A DNA stretch of 64,000 bases from Thraustochytrium sp. TN22 (lineage: Eukaryota > Sar > Bigyra > Thraustochytrida > Thraustochytriidae): NCBI GenBank assembly GCA_013306675.1, contig JABLUY010000084.1, positions 51,139-115,138 of the forward strand, read 5' to 3'. Made by a program: the position numbers and the translations under genes. Numbering within the stretch: the stretch's first letter is position 1; every line of letters starts with the position of its first letter. Shown one piece after another: positions 37,201-47,335 of the stretch. The notes below the pieces were generated by a model. The model did not search any database. It was given only the letters and a program-made list of their open reading frames with translations, and was not told the DNA's origin.

Positions 37201-39411
37201 GTGCAGAATGACGTCCGCTTGCCGGCGCAGGTCCTCCGCGTTGTCCTCCCCTGCGCCGCTCTGGGCCTCCGCGACGGCGTCCTCGGCGTCCTCGTCCTGC
37301 CCGAAGCGCGCCGTCACCAACGGCCGCACGGCGCGCGCGCAAGTCTGCGCGAGCGCGTCCATCGCGCCCGCGTCAAGCCAGCCGAGTTGCACGAGCGCGC
37401 CGACCGTGCAAGGCGCAGGCCAGTCCACGACGGCGTCCACGATGCCCTGCAGCGGCGGTAGCGTGTCGAGCTCGGCCGCGATACGGCGCGGGCCCACGAG
37501 CGCGGCGGCCAGGTGCTCGTGCGCGCGCGGCTCGCGCTGCAGGCCGTCCATGAAGAGCTGGAGCGCGTGATCGCGGTCCGCGGCGGGCTGCGGCCCGCGC
37601 ACGCAAACGCGCAGCGCGAGGCGGAAGCTGGCGGCCGCCTCGGCGCCGTCGCGCCGCAGGCGCGCCGTGCGCAGCAGCGCGTCCGCGTGCTCCGACTGGA
37701 CGCCGGCCACCGCCACGAGCGTGTCGAGCGCTTCCAGCGACGGGCACTGCCGCGTGTCCTGCAGCGCGACGGTCACCAGGTCGCGCGCCAGCGCCGCGGC
37801 GGGACCCTCGCCGCCCTCAGCCGGCGCCACGGCGCGCAGCACCTCGGCGGCGCGCACGGCGCGCGTCGCGTCTTCCACAAAGTGCCGACCCAGCACCTCG
37901 CGCAGCGCCGCCCAAGCAGCCTCGTCCTGCGCGCCCAGCTGCCGCACGGCGAGCGCCAGCGTGGAGAGCAGGTCGGACCCGAGTCGGAAGCGTCGGTCCT
38001 CGCAAATGTACATCTCCACGGGCCGCACAAGGTGCACGGGCTCGAAGCGCCGCTGCCGCTTGAGCAAAAAGGCGGCGCACTCCAGCTGCGCGTGCAGCAG
38101 GGCCGGCGTCCCGTGCGGGCCCAGGTCCTGCTCGGCCGCAAGGCCGGCCCAGATCTCCTCGAGCCACTTGTCCGCGAGTTGCGGCTCGCCCTGGTTCATC
38201 TCGGCCCATACATTTTCCGGAACGAGCGAGAGCATGGGCAGCAGCATCGGGTACGCGAGGCGGCCGGCGCCACGCGCGCCCTGGCGCAGAAACGCCCACA
38301 CGTTCGGGAAGAAGGTCTTGCGGTAGTCGCGCGCGAGCTCGAAGAACGCCAGGTGCTGCATCATGGTCACCAGCGTCTCCGCCACGCGCGCCACCAGGCG
38401 CGACTCCTTCTCGGACGCCAGCGCGCGCGCCACGAGCGCCACGGCGTCCGCCGCGCCCAGCGCTTCGTCAAGCAGGCGCTCTCTCGCCAGCACGCCCACC
38501 ACCTCGTACGCACCGCCGCGCACCAGCGCGCTCGCGCTGCCCAGCACGGCCTTCCAGCGCGGTGGCTCGCCCAGCGCCTGACGCGCTACGCGCTCTGCCG
38601 GCGACCCGGCCAGCGCACCCTCGAACCGCAGCAGCTTGGGCAGCGCCGCAAGCGCGCCCAGGGCGCTCGCCTGCAGCCGCTCGCGCGCGTCCTCGTCCGC
38701 CTGCTCCAGGTTCTGCGCGTGTACACGCGCGCGCAGCTGCTCTGACGTGCGCTCCGCGTTCTTCGCCAGCACCTCGGCGAGCTTCCCATTCTCGCCCTCT
38801 GCCGCGTCTAGCGCCGAGAGCACCTCGCCGGCCGCGCGCCGCACCTCGGCGCTCGTCGGGTCGCCCACGCAGCACAGCATCTCCGCCAGGTACTCGGGCG
38901 CGAGCCGCGCCATGAGCTTGGGCGCACGCCGCACCATGACGCCCACGGCCGCGTTCGCACGCTCGCGTACGCGGTGGTCGCCCTCGCGCGCGCACAGCCT
39001 CAGGTAGTGGTACAGCAGGTGCGGCGCGGCGTCACGCACATCTTCGCGGGCCGTCGCCTCCTCGCTCTGCAGCAGGTCTACGAGCGCACCCAGCGCCTTG
39101 ACCTTGGTCTGCGCGTCCTTCTTCGACAGGCTCTTGAACGCCTGCTTTACGTCCTCGTGCTTGCCCGCGTAGTACGAGGCCACGCCCTCCTCAGCGCCGC
39201 CCGCGTTTTTCGCGCCGCCGCGTCGCGCAGCAGCGCCTGCCGTCGTCGCCGTCGCCGCCGCCGCCGCCGCGCCGCCCGTAGGCTCGCCGCCGCCGCCGCC
39301 GCCGCCGCTGCTCGCGAAGGCGTCGAAGCCCACGAACGACGAGGCGTCCAGCCCGGCGCGCTGCATCGCCGCCGCCGACGCCGCCGCCGACGCCTTGCGC
39401 GCCTTGCCCAT
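34228..39411 (-). CDS. LTN1: Listerin E3 ubiquitin ligase (ribosome quality control)
   Basis: 1,727 residues from ATG 39411 (MGKARKASAAASAAAMQRAG); human listerin is about the same length. The N-terminal conserved part has SSFVGFDAFAS and later SYYAGKHEDVKQAFKSLSKK with DAQTKVKALGAL, the listerin signature that contacts the 60S-NEMF complex. Long HEAT-like helical repeats fill the middle. Around residues 1050-1130 is an inserted acidic/Gln-rich stretch with a strand pair (DEILYTKVSPAAQGVV) not typical of the family. The RING is the last 55 residues: CPICYAV, LKCSVCKNAYHSRCLVKWF, ECPMCKQAFEFD, with all eight ligands. Listerin ubiquitylates nascent chains on stalled 60S subunits. CTGCG repeats sit about 55-80 bp upstream of the start. 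Confidence 0.95.
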   Translation of the reverse strand: MGKARKASAAASAAAMQRAGLDASSFVGFDAFASSGGGGGGGEPTGGAAAAAATATTAGAAARRGGAKNAGGAEEGVASYYAGKHEDVKQAFKSLSKKDAQTKVKALGALVDLLQSEEATAREDVRDAAPHLLYHYLRLCAREGDHRVRERANAAVGVMVRRAPKLMARLAPEYLAEMLCCVGDPTSAEVRRAAGEVLSALDAAEGENGKLAEVLAKNAERTSEQLRARVHAQNLEQADEDARERLQASALGALAALPKLLRFEGALAGSPAERVARQALGEPPRWKAVLGSASALVRGGAYEVVGVLARERLLDEALGAADAVALVARALASEKESRLVARVAETLVTMMQHLAFFELARDYRKTFFPNVWAFLRQGARGAGRLAYPMLLPMLSLVPENVWAEMNQGEPQLADKWLEEIWAGLAAEQDLGPHGTPALLHAQLECAAFLLKRQRRFEPVHLVRPVEMYICEDRRFRLGSDLLSTLALAVRQLGAQDEAAWAALREVLGRHFVEDATRAVRAAEVLRAVAPAEGGEGPAAALARDLVTVALQDTRQCPSLEALDTLVAVAGVQSEHADALLRTARLRRDGAEAAASFRLALRVCVRGPQPAADRDHALQLFMDGLQREPRAHEHLAAALVGPRRIAAELDTLPPLQGIVDAVVDWPAPCTVGALVQLGWLDAGAMDALAQTCARAVRPLVTARFGQDEDAEDAVAEAQSGAGEDNAEDLRRQADVILHLPATNQRPAAVGLALIAKAVLDPRAPAARNVPSSVEAWLQDWLVGAFERDQAWDERALHAWAHLAGSEARVAPVFGRLQDTSKPARLVQVAMFVSEDVPEGGCLGFAEPASLLWTLLLSADAEPDWRNAVLIPYMAQVRFHDVIRAALSSPQLQSRMGAPAVADMLAFAVGGASLSEADAVKHTVREDLVPAMQGLGLALPAVRAFVSTMAAPLQEAGVRFDALVDSLAARILAQVPAAVREDAKATAAAFVSVMQEHEDEDVGAVGAGTPPEEAPAVQAQVDVSEKAEAGDVAQKEFKKPAFAEGDEILYTKVSPAAQGVVSKVHLDDPTEPYYTVALGSREVQTTERNLEPLHRVPTTLAELNDMLAQARRAGDHKESLRLMKLLPSLTPKPVDSDQQRREAMAAAKARRQRALEQMAQARQRQLHTQGASEDAAVAAAGTAEGSAPQTQAQAAQQQQAHSQSGKVDVSLCHALEQLGVLTGPGRGARLGPEELQQVLSVAAALQAIARPSAIAAHLRTPNAHVKAPAFHAVLVAVVHVLQSVLENVPSTALPPALHDYLARVLVACAQQSAAEDDALVRATMAAAARMDSEDESLGKILERALDLALVGGATTGAAAAPPCEVLDLLAKVPATMLANEERVGAALETVTRGTPEVSSAVAQLLVRAAEEDEEVVQACWAKRDVLMAGLVEYVESSGAKVGFPSASWRVLVALMRASRSTTDADARAEVTETLETRGLVGAALRWCLLDTDGERPDEARQVLSAHTLRVLPALSRKWFTDSAHVNRAEYARVRTVVSRFIAPRIVAIEVAEIERANREHAFDAVNEVGGKDSSGGEDVEDFGQITVRASAGARVVSALYEKEDCSVEMEVRIPACFPLDNVQVECVGQVGISRDRWRRWVMQINTLLTNQDGTLLDALLMWKLNMDKELEGMEPCPICYAVVHANDQSFPRLKCSVCKNAYHSRCLVKWFKTSHKNECPMCKQAFEFD

Positions 39412-39463
39412 GGTGCCTGCTCGCCGCGAGCCGGCCGCCCGCCGCCGCGCCGCCGCCGCCTCG

Positions 39464-39493
39464 CGCTGCGCTGCGCTGCGCTGCGCTGCGCTG
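39464..39493. repeat. CTGCG pentanucleotide microsatellite
   Basis: Five to six gctgc units in the presumed leader of the listerin gene. Confidence 0.93.
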
Positions 39494-41182
39494 CTGCGCG
39501 TCTGGCTTCGGGTTTTGCCAGGCTCTCCAAGTCTCGAGCGCCGCCGCCACGAGCTGGGCACGCTCGGGCTGAGCGCCGCCGAGGACGACCTCCTCGCGGC
39601 GTCGCCGCGGCGCCGAGGCGGGCAGGCCCTAGCTAGCCTAGGGCGCGGCCAACCTGCGCGCCAGGGAAATGCCGGCTGCAGTGCGTGCAGGTTTGGCTGC
39701 TCGCCATGGTCGCTGATCGCAAGCGGGCTGTCGAGCGCAGTTGATTGACTCCAAGATGTCCACAGCACGTGAGCGGAACGCGCGCACGAACAGCAGAGAC
39801 CATCGGAGGTCATAACATGACCAGAGCCGCAGAGCGGCGGGTATCGCGCCCGGGATGACTGCTTCTGACCCAGTGCAAAGCGATGGGGGCCTGGGACCTG
39901 CGGTGGTAGTCTAGTGTTGGTGGGGGCGGTTGGCGGCGCACCTCGGCGGGTTCTCCTTGGCGAAGCGGATTGTGTTTCCGGGCACCAAACGTCTGCACCA
40001 AGCGTCTTCTTGTTTCAGTCAACTTGGTGTCAGTGGCACGTGTCGGGTGCATTCGACAGTGCTTGTTGCATTCCATTCAGCTTGCGTTCGTTGCGCCCGA
40101 CATTAGCAACCAGCGTTTGGGATCGCCTGGAGCTTGCATTCTTTGCGTCCGGCACGAGCAACCAGCGCTTGGGATCGCCCGAAGCGTGCGTTCGTTGCGT
40201 CTGACATGAGCAACCAGCGCTTTGCATCGCTTGCGTTCGTTGCGTCCGACATGAGCAACCAGCGCTTTGAATCGCTTGCGTTCGTTGCGTCTGACATGAG
40301 CAAGCAGCGCTTGGGATCGTCGAGGGTTCTCAGCTGTTTCCTCGCGCAGCCCAAGTCTACGGACGCTCCTCCAGCTCGGTAGACGCCGCACACGACGCTG
40401 TCCTACCGGTGCGTCTCGCATACGCGTGCATGACCTCTCGAAGCGGCACGGTCTTGCCCTAGCCTCCTGTCCTCCTCACTGTTAGCTCTTCAAGTTTCTT
40501 CACTCTGTTGTCGATACATGGTACAGCACGCGCAAGAAGGCTCCTCGCGAAAGGCGGCGACGCGGCCTCGCACGTGCACGAGCTCGCTGGGGCCTCCACC
40601 AAGACGTCAAGGTCGCTCGTGGCGGGCATCTCTCGCCATCTCGTTTGACCGGGCGTGCGCCGCACCGACAGGTGGAGAAGAGCTTTCACTGCGCACGTCT
40701 TGTCGCGTTCGCTGGACGCTCGAGCAGAACTCCAAGACCAAACCAAACTCCGCTCCGCAGGCTCGCCCGCTCGCTCGCTCGCGGGGCGGCGGCGGCGGCG
40801 CGCAGGCGCAGGCAGTGGCGCAGGCGCAGGCAGTGGCGCAGGCAGGAGACGCGCGCGCAGGGCGCAGCGGCAGGCGCGGCAGGGCGGCGGCGGCGGGCTC
40901 GCCGGCGGCGACGAGGATCCCGGCGCCCAACGACCGCGGCGCGGGCGACACCGAGCGCGCGCGCGCAGAGCGCGAGGCGCGCGGGCGCGCGAGCGCGGCG
41001 CTAGGCCGCCGGTCGCGCAGCCCCCGCCCCGCGCGGCGCGTTCGCGGCCGCGGCGGCCGCGGCGGCGGCGGCGGGAGCGGCGGCGGGCGCCGTGGTTAGG
41101 TCGCAGGCGCGGATCTGCGCGCAGGAGGACGAGCAGAGCGGCGGCCGCAGCGCGCGGAGCGCGCGAAGCGCGCGAGAGCGGG
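39494..41182. other. Intergenic region between listerin and SCC2 genes
   Basis: About 1.7 kb with no supportable gene. It includes a CTAG palindromic patch (ccctagctagcctaggg, 39627-39643), a minisatellite at 40083-40320, and ggcgcaggcgcaggcagt repeats (about 40800-40850) in the leader of the SCC2 gene. Confidence 0.5.
40083..40320. repeat. Minisatellite, five units of 45-52 bp
   Basis: Core gcgttcgttgcgtccgacat followed by gagcaaccagcgctt and ggatcgc, with the last units shorter (45 bp) than the first two (52 bp). Units 3 and 4 are nearly identical. Confidence 0.9.
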
Positions 41183-44100
41183 ATGGCGGCAGGCGGCGGC
41201 ACGAGCGCTGCAGAGCTGGAGCGCGTGTCGGAGGTGCTGCGCAGCGTGGTGGAGAACGTCGAGGAGGCGGCCGCCGCGCGGTTGCGCGGGCGCGAGGACG
41301 TGGCGCTGGCCACGGAGGACGACGATGGCGAGGCGACTTCACTCGCGCTGGACGCGGGGCAGATCGACCTGACCGCCGTGTGCTGCGACCTGGAGCGCGT
41401 CGTGGACGCCGGCGACCTGCCGCAGCTTGATGCGGACGCTGTGGTTGGCTTCGCGCAGCTGCTAACCAAGTCGCTCGCGCAGGATGGCGAGGACGCCGGC
41501 GGCAGCCTTGGCGGCCGCGGCGGCGACCGCGTCGGCGACCTCGTGGCCAAGCTGTACCGCGCCGGCCTGCTTCTGCGCATCATGAGCGACCCGCGCGCTG
41601 ACCGACGCGCGGTGGCGGGCGAGTCGCTCGAGGCCATCGTCGGCCTCTGCCGCGGGGCCATCACTGACACGCTGTACCCGGCGCTTGATCCGGCCTTCAC
41701 TGCCAAGTCCAACGTGCGGTCTGGCCGCGGCAAGGCGCGCGGCGGCGGCAAGGGCAAGGGCAAGGGCAAGGGCAAGGGCAGCGGCAAGGGCCGCGGGTCG
41801 CAGCGCAAGTCCACGGCGGGCCGCAAGCGGCGGCGCAGCGGGCCGGAGGAGGACGACGCAGACGGCGACGCACAGGACGTCGAGGGCGAACTCAGCGAGG
41901 AGCGTCCTGAGGAGGACGAGGGCCAGGACGAGGACCGCGAGGACGCGCCCGAGGGCGGGCGCCCCGGGTCCGACGACGGCGAAGGCGCGGGGGGCGCCAC
42001 GCTGGGCGCCGCCGACCTGACTCGCCTCGCGGACGCAGTGGCGCGCAGCATGTCATTTCTGGACCTGGCCTTTACAAACATCGCGCGCATCGAGGAAACC
42101 CTGCTCGTGCAGCTCATCAGCATGTGCACGTGCTCGCTGTGCCTGGAGCCGAGCAAAAAGGTGCGCAACGCGGCCGCCATGACGCGCCGGCTCCAGCAGG
42201 CGTCCTTGGACCTCCTGCGCGCGCTCTTTAGGCACCACCAGGGCCATCGAGAGCTTGTGCTGGACGAGCTCGTGGACGCCGTGGCGCGCGCGCCGCAGTC
42301 GCAGCGCAGCCTGCGCACCTACCCTGTGCCCGGGCGCGACCAAACCACGGTACAGCTCGTCACGGTGGCCGTGCTGGAGCTCGTGCAGGCGGCCTGCGCG
42401 CCGGCAGCGGACGCGCCAGAACGCATCGCCGATCATCGCCGCTCCAAGCAGGCGGCCACGGACTTTCTGCGCGGCGTCATGGACAAGTGCGCCGCGCCGC
42501 AGGACCACGTTGACGAGGAGAATGTCAAGCACTATCGCAGCTTCCTCAACTTCTTCGTCGAGGACCTGCTGGAGCTCCTGCACGACCCGAGCTGGCCCGC
42601 GGCCGAGCTCTTGCTCAGCCTCATCAGCAGCTTCCTCAGCAATCACCTCCTCAAGCCCACCAAGAACGCCTCCATGAGCGCGCAGCGCTTCATGGTGCAG
42701 GGCCTCACGCTCCTGGGCCTCGTCTTGGCGCGCGTGCAGGAGGACCAGCTCTGGGCCGCCGCGAACCCACTGCGCCTGCCATCGCCCGACGACACGGCGG
42801 CGGACGCGGCCGGCTCGCAGATCTGCCCCATTTGCGAGCTGGGCGACACCGCCGCTGAGGCGTCCTCCGATCGAGTGCAGTGCTCGCGCTGCCGCCAGTG
42901 CTTCCACGCGAGCTGCCTCGGCATGCAGGACCGCATCACGTCCTTCAGCTGCGACGACTGCGTCATGATCCAGCAGCTCGAGCAAGTCGCCCAGTGCGTG
43001 ACCTTTGACTTTGAGGCGCCCGGCGGCGACGCCGGCTCCTCCACGGCGGCCTTCCGCCAGCTCTACCTGAACATCCTCGCCAACCAGTGCGCGGACGGCT
43101 CCCGCGGCGCGGCCTTTGCCTACGAGTTCTGCGTCGCGCAGTGGGCTCACGAGGACCTCAAGGAGGGCGGCCTGGGCGACGCGAGCCGCGACGCGCTGCT
43201 CTCGCAGTGGGCCAACCGCGGCAAGCTCACGCGCCTGCTGGCCGCCGGCCGCACCACGCGCGCGCGCAACTCCGTCTCGCGCTTCACGGCGAGCGCGCTC
43301 GTGCGCCACCTCGACATGCTGCGCGCGCACGGGCTCTGCAGCAAGTCCATGGGCGAAACCATGCTGGCACGCCTGCTGCGCATCCTCGGCACCGGGGCGC
43401 CCTCGTTTCGGGCGCGCGCCGTCAAAGCACTGGGCGCCGTCATCGAGGCCAATCCGGCGCTCATGGAGGACCCGCGCGTGCAGCAGCACGTTCAACAGCG
43501 CGTCATGGACGAAGCCACCTCGGTGCGCGAGGGCACTCTGGACCTTGTCGGCCGCTACGTTGTCGCCAAGCCAGATCTTGTCAAGTCCTTCGAGCGCATC
43601 CTCATCGAGCGGCTCAGCGACCTCGGCGTGTCCGTGCGCAAGCGCGTCGTCAAGGTCATGCGCGACCTGCTCCTGGCCGACGCGCCCTTTCCGGATCGCG
43701 GCCTCGCGCTTTCCACGCTCGTGGAACGCATCGCCGACCCGCAGGAGGAGGCCTCCGTGCGTGCGCTCGTCGTCTCCATCTTTCGCGACCTCTGGTTTTC
43801 CACGGGCGGCAGCGAGGCCGACGCCGACGCGGTCAACGGCGGCGCGGTCTCCCCGCGCGGCCGCAGCAATGGTAGCGCCCACGCCGCGCCGCTGCCCTTC
43901 GGCGCCAACGGGGGCGAGCCCACGACACCGGCGACGCCGGCGCGCCGGACCCCGATGCAGGCTGTGCACTCGGCGCGCCGCGAGCAGGCGCGCAGTGCGA
44001 ACCGGCCTGTCTTTTCCCTGGCCGCCAATGGCCACGATGGCGCCGGCGGCGAGGCCTCCGGCATGGTGGCGGCGGCCGCCGCCGCCGCCGCCGCCGCCGC

Positions 44101-46811
44101 CAACCAGGGCGAGGCCGCCCCGCTGGCCGCCAAGCGCAACGCGAACGACATCATGACGTTGGCCGGCATGCGCGACGACAACGCGTGGTTCGTCGAGCTA
44201 CTCAAGGGCATCCTCATGCCCGCGGACGCCTCCAAGGGTGCGCACGAGGCGGCGCAGGCGCGTGCGGTGTGCGAAGGCCTCGTGCAGAGCATGCTGAGCC
44301 AGCTGCTCGAGATCCAGGACGAGGACTACAACGTGGCGCTCATCGACATCGACGGAAACGTGCAGTCCGCCAATGTCGAGGATCAGACCATGCTCATCCT
44401 GCGCTCGCTGCGCCTCTTCGCGGACGCCGCGCCCGCGCTCTTGGACCCGCACCTTGAGCCGCTCGCACGCTACCTGCCGCAGGGCATGCTCCAGGTGCGT
44501 AAGGAGGACCTCGTCGAGGCCGACTGCACGATTCTGGCCATTTGCACGCAGGCGCTGCGCGAGTCCGCCAAGGCAGTGGAGTCGCGCTTCGCGACGCGCT
44601 TCGCCGGCGATCTGCAAAAGCTCATCTTCGCCAGCCCGTCGGACGTCATGGTGGCCTCCATCGAGGCGCTCGGCGAGCTCTGCAAGCACAACACCGAGCT
44701 GGAGCCGGCGCTCACGCAGGCGCTCGCGCAGTTTCTCGGCTTCCTCGACCGCTCCACCGGGGTCGCCACCTTGGACGGGGCGCCCTCCAAGACCGTCTTC
44801 AACGCGCATCGCGCCATGCTCGGCAGCGGCGCCATCTGCGCGGCGCTGGCCAAGCCGCCGCGCGAGAGCGTGGAGCGCGCCCTGCGCTGCATCCTGCACC
44901 ACGCGCGGGACCGCAGCCACAAGCGCACGCGCGTAGTTGCCATTCAGGCGCTCGGCCACCTCTGGGCGCGCGAAGCGCAGCTCATGATGCACGAGGGCGC
45001 CAACGATGTCGTGGCTCACGCCCTCGATGGCGACCCGGACTCGGCCGTGCGCGCTCAGATGCTCGCCACGCTGCGCCACATGCTGCAGCTCGGCGAGCAG
45101 CGCCTCGAAGCCGGCTCGGCCGCTGACGCTATGAAGACCATCGCGGTGGCCGACCGCGTCAAGGGCGACCAGGACCTCGACTCGGGCGTCGTCGCCAGCG
45201 TCATGCAGAGGCACGCCAAAGCCATCATCGGGCTGCTCTTCGACCGCTCCGCCAAGGTGCGCATCAATGCAGTCCTCCTGGTCGGTACCATGCTGCGCCA
45301 GGGCCTCATCAACCCGCTCGAGTGCATCGAGCCCATGGTGACCCTCGAGTCCGACGCCAAGTGGGTCGTGCACGACACCGCGCACCAGTTCCTCGTCGAC
45401 CTCGACGAGCGCCACCCGGAGTTCCTCGTCACGCGGTGCGTGCAGGGCATGCTCAAGGCCTTCCGCTACAAGGCTTCCATCGGCGCCCCTACTGCGGCGA
45501 CCGTGCCCGCGCCCCAAGACGACGACCCGGACGCGGAGCGCCACTTCTCGGTCGGCCCGCTGCAGCCCGGCTTCTCCATCTTCTCGCGCCTCTACCGCAG
45601 CTGCCTCGCCAACAACGGCCCGCATCGGGTTCGCTTCATGCAGACCGCGCTCGCTCTCTTCAAGCCCACCGCCGCGCTCTTCCAGCGCGCCCGACCCGGC
45701 GCCGCCGGCGACCTCGCCGACGCAGATGTCGACACGGACCCAGACGCCGACGCCAGCGCCGGGGCGCCGGTGAGCGCTGCAAGCTCCGCCAAGGCCAAGC
45801 CCCCCAGCTTCGAGGAGCTTTGCTTCATCGCTGAGACTCTCGCCACGCTGCCCTACACGCAGTGGGAGGAGCCGCTCTACCTCGTGTACCAGATCAACAG
45901 CCTCACCTCGCTGCACGGCGACGCGCTCGTCAAGATTCTCGCGCCCTTCTGCGCGCCCGAGCTTGACGACTACCACCACGACGCCAACGGCGGCGACGAC
46001 GACGACGGCGCCGCGCGCCATCCGCCGATCCCGCTGGCGCTCGCGCGTGAGGTCTTCGCGGCGCTCCAGGGCCTCCAGCTGCTCTTTCGTCTCAAAACCT
46101 ACCTCAAAACCGTCTACAGCCTCTCCGAGACCCGCTGCCAAAAGTACAACCCCAACGAGGCCGCGCGTCCCAACGAGAAGACCATCAGCGCCCCGCCGCA
46201 GAAGCTGCCACCCTTTGAGCCGCCCAGCGACGACCTTCTCCGTCTCATCGCCCCGAGCGACGGGGACAGGGAGTACGACAGCTCCAGCGATCAGGGCGAA
46301 GCCTTTTTCCACGCCGTTCGTGCACCACTCATTGCCTTCTCCAACGAGCTCAACGAGGACCCCGACGATGTGGCCTTTGTACCTGAAAAGAAGGGCGGTC
46401 CGAAGCGCCGCCGCCGCAAGTCCGCCGCACAAGACGACGAGCAGCCCGCCGAAGACGCCACGCCCGCTGTTGCTGTCACTCTGAGCGAGGAGGACGTGCC
46501 CATGAGTTTTCCCGTGCCTGAGCCCCGCGTCCAGTACCAGCACCACCATGAGCTAAATCAGCAGCACAATCAGCAGCAGTTTGCCCAGCAGCAGTTCGCT
46601 CAACCACAACAGTTCGAACAGCAGCAGCAGTATGAGCAGCAATATGAGCTGCAACGCCAGCGACAACAGCAGCAGTACGAAGAGCAGCAGCGACAACAGC
46701 AGCGCTACGAAGAACAGCAGCGCTACGAGCAGCAGCAACAGTATGAGCGGCAGCGGCAGCGGCAGCAGCAGCAGTACGAGGAGCAGCAGCGATACGAGCA
46801 ACAGCGCGCCT

Positions 46812-46851
<40 letters not shown>

Positions 46852-47128
46852 CAACAACAGGTATGGTGAGCAAGCGCCCCAGCACCAGCTCTCATATGAG
46901 CAGCAGGTGCAACTGCAGCAGCATCTTCAGCAGCAACAGCAACAACATCAGCACCAGCGCCCTTACGCGCCGGACGTTCAACACCAGCACCAGCACCAAT
47001 CCCCGCAACAATGGTCTGATGTGAATGCCCTGCAACAAGCGCAGTTCGCCGCCGCAATGCTAGCGCAGCAGCAGCAGCAACAACAACAACAACAACACCA
47101 TCAGCAACAACAAACGCACTACTACTGA
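41183..47128 (+). CDS. SCC2: Cohesin loader SCC2/NIPBL with PHD finger and Gln-rich tail
   Basis: 1,981 residues from ATG 41183; the frame is open upstream but only Arg/Ala-rich. After a Lys/Gly-rich and acidic segment (about 175-270) come helical repeats typical of SCC2. A PHD finger lies at about 547-593 (CPICELGD, VQCSRCRQCFHASCLG, FSCDDC), as in plant SCC2 but not animal NIPBL. The HEAT core has the family blocks TRLLAAGRTTRARNSVSRF, then FRARAVKALGAVIEANPALM and SVRKRVVKVMRDLLL, and later AKVRINAVLLVGTMLRQGLI with PLECIEPMVTLESDAKWVVH. The last 190 residues are Gln/Tyr-rich with pure Gln runs. It should load cohesin onto chromatin with SCC4/MAU2. The Gln-rich C-terminus is not typical of the family. 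Confidence 0.94.
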
Positions 47129-47335
47129 CTGCCCCAAAAGAGCCGAGGCCCGCCGGCACACCAAGAGCCGAGACGAAGCGCCCGATTCACTCTTAGCCTG
47201 ACACAGAGACTTGGATTTCAGACATGAAAACTCACCAAACAACACACTGGCAAACAAGATTTCGAACGTGATTATCACCATTGGACCTGAACCCCCCAGA
47301 CAAACAAATGATGAAAGGAAATCTTGTCGCCTCGA

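Noticed and set aside
44198-46549. Minus-strand frame of 783 codons opposite SCC2
   Set aside because: Antisense shadow with Val/Glu/Arg bias; the plus strand codes a clear cohesin loader.
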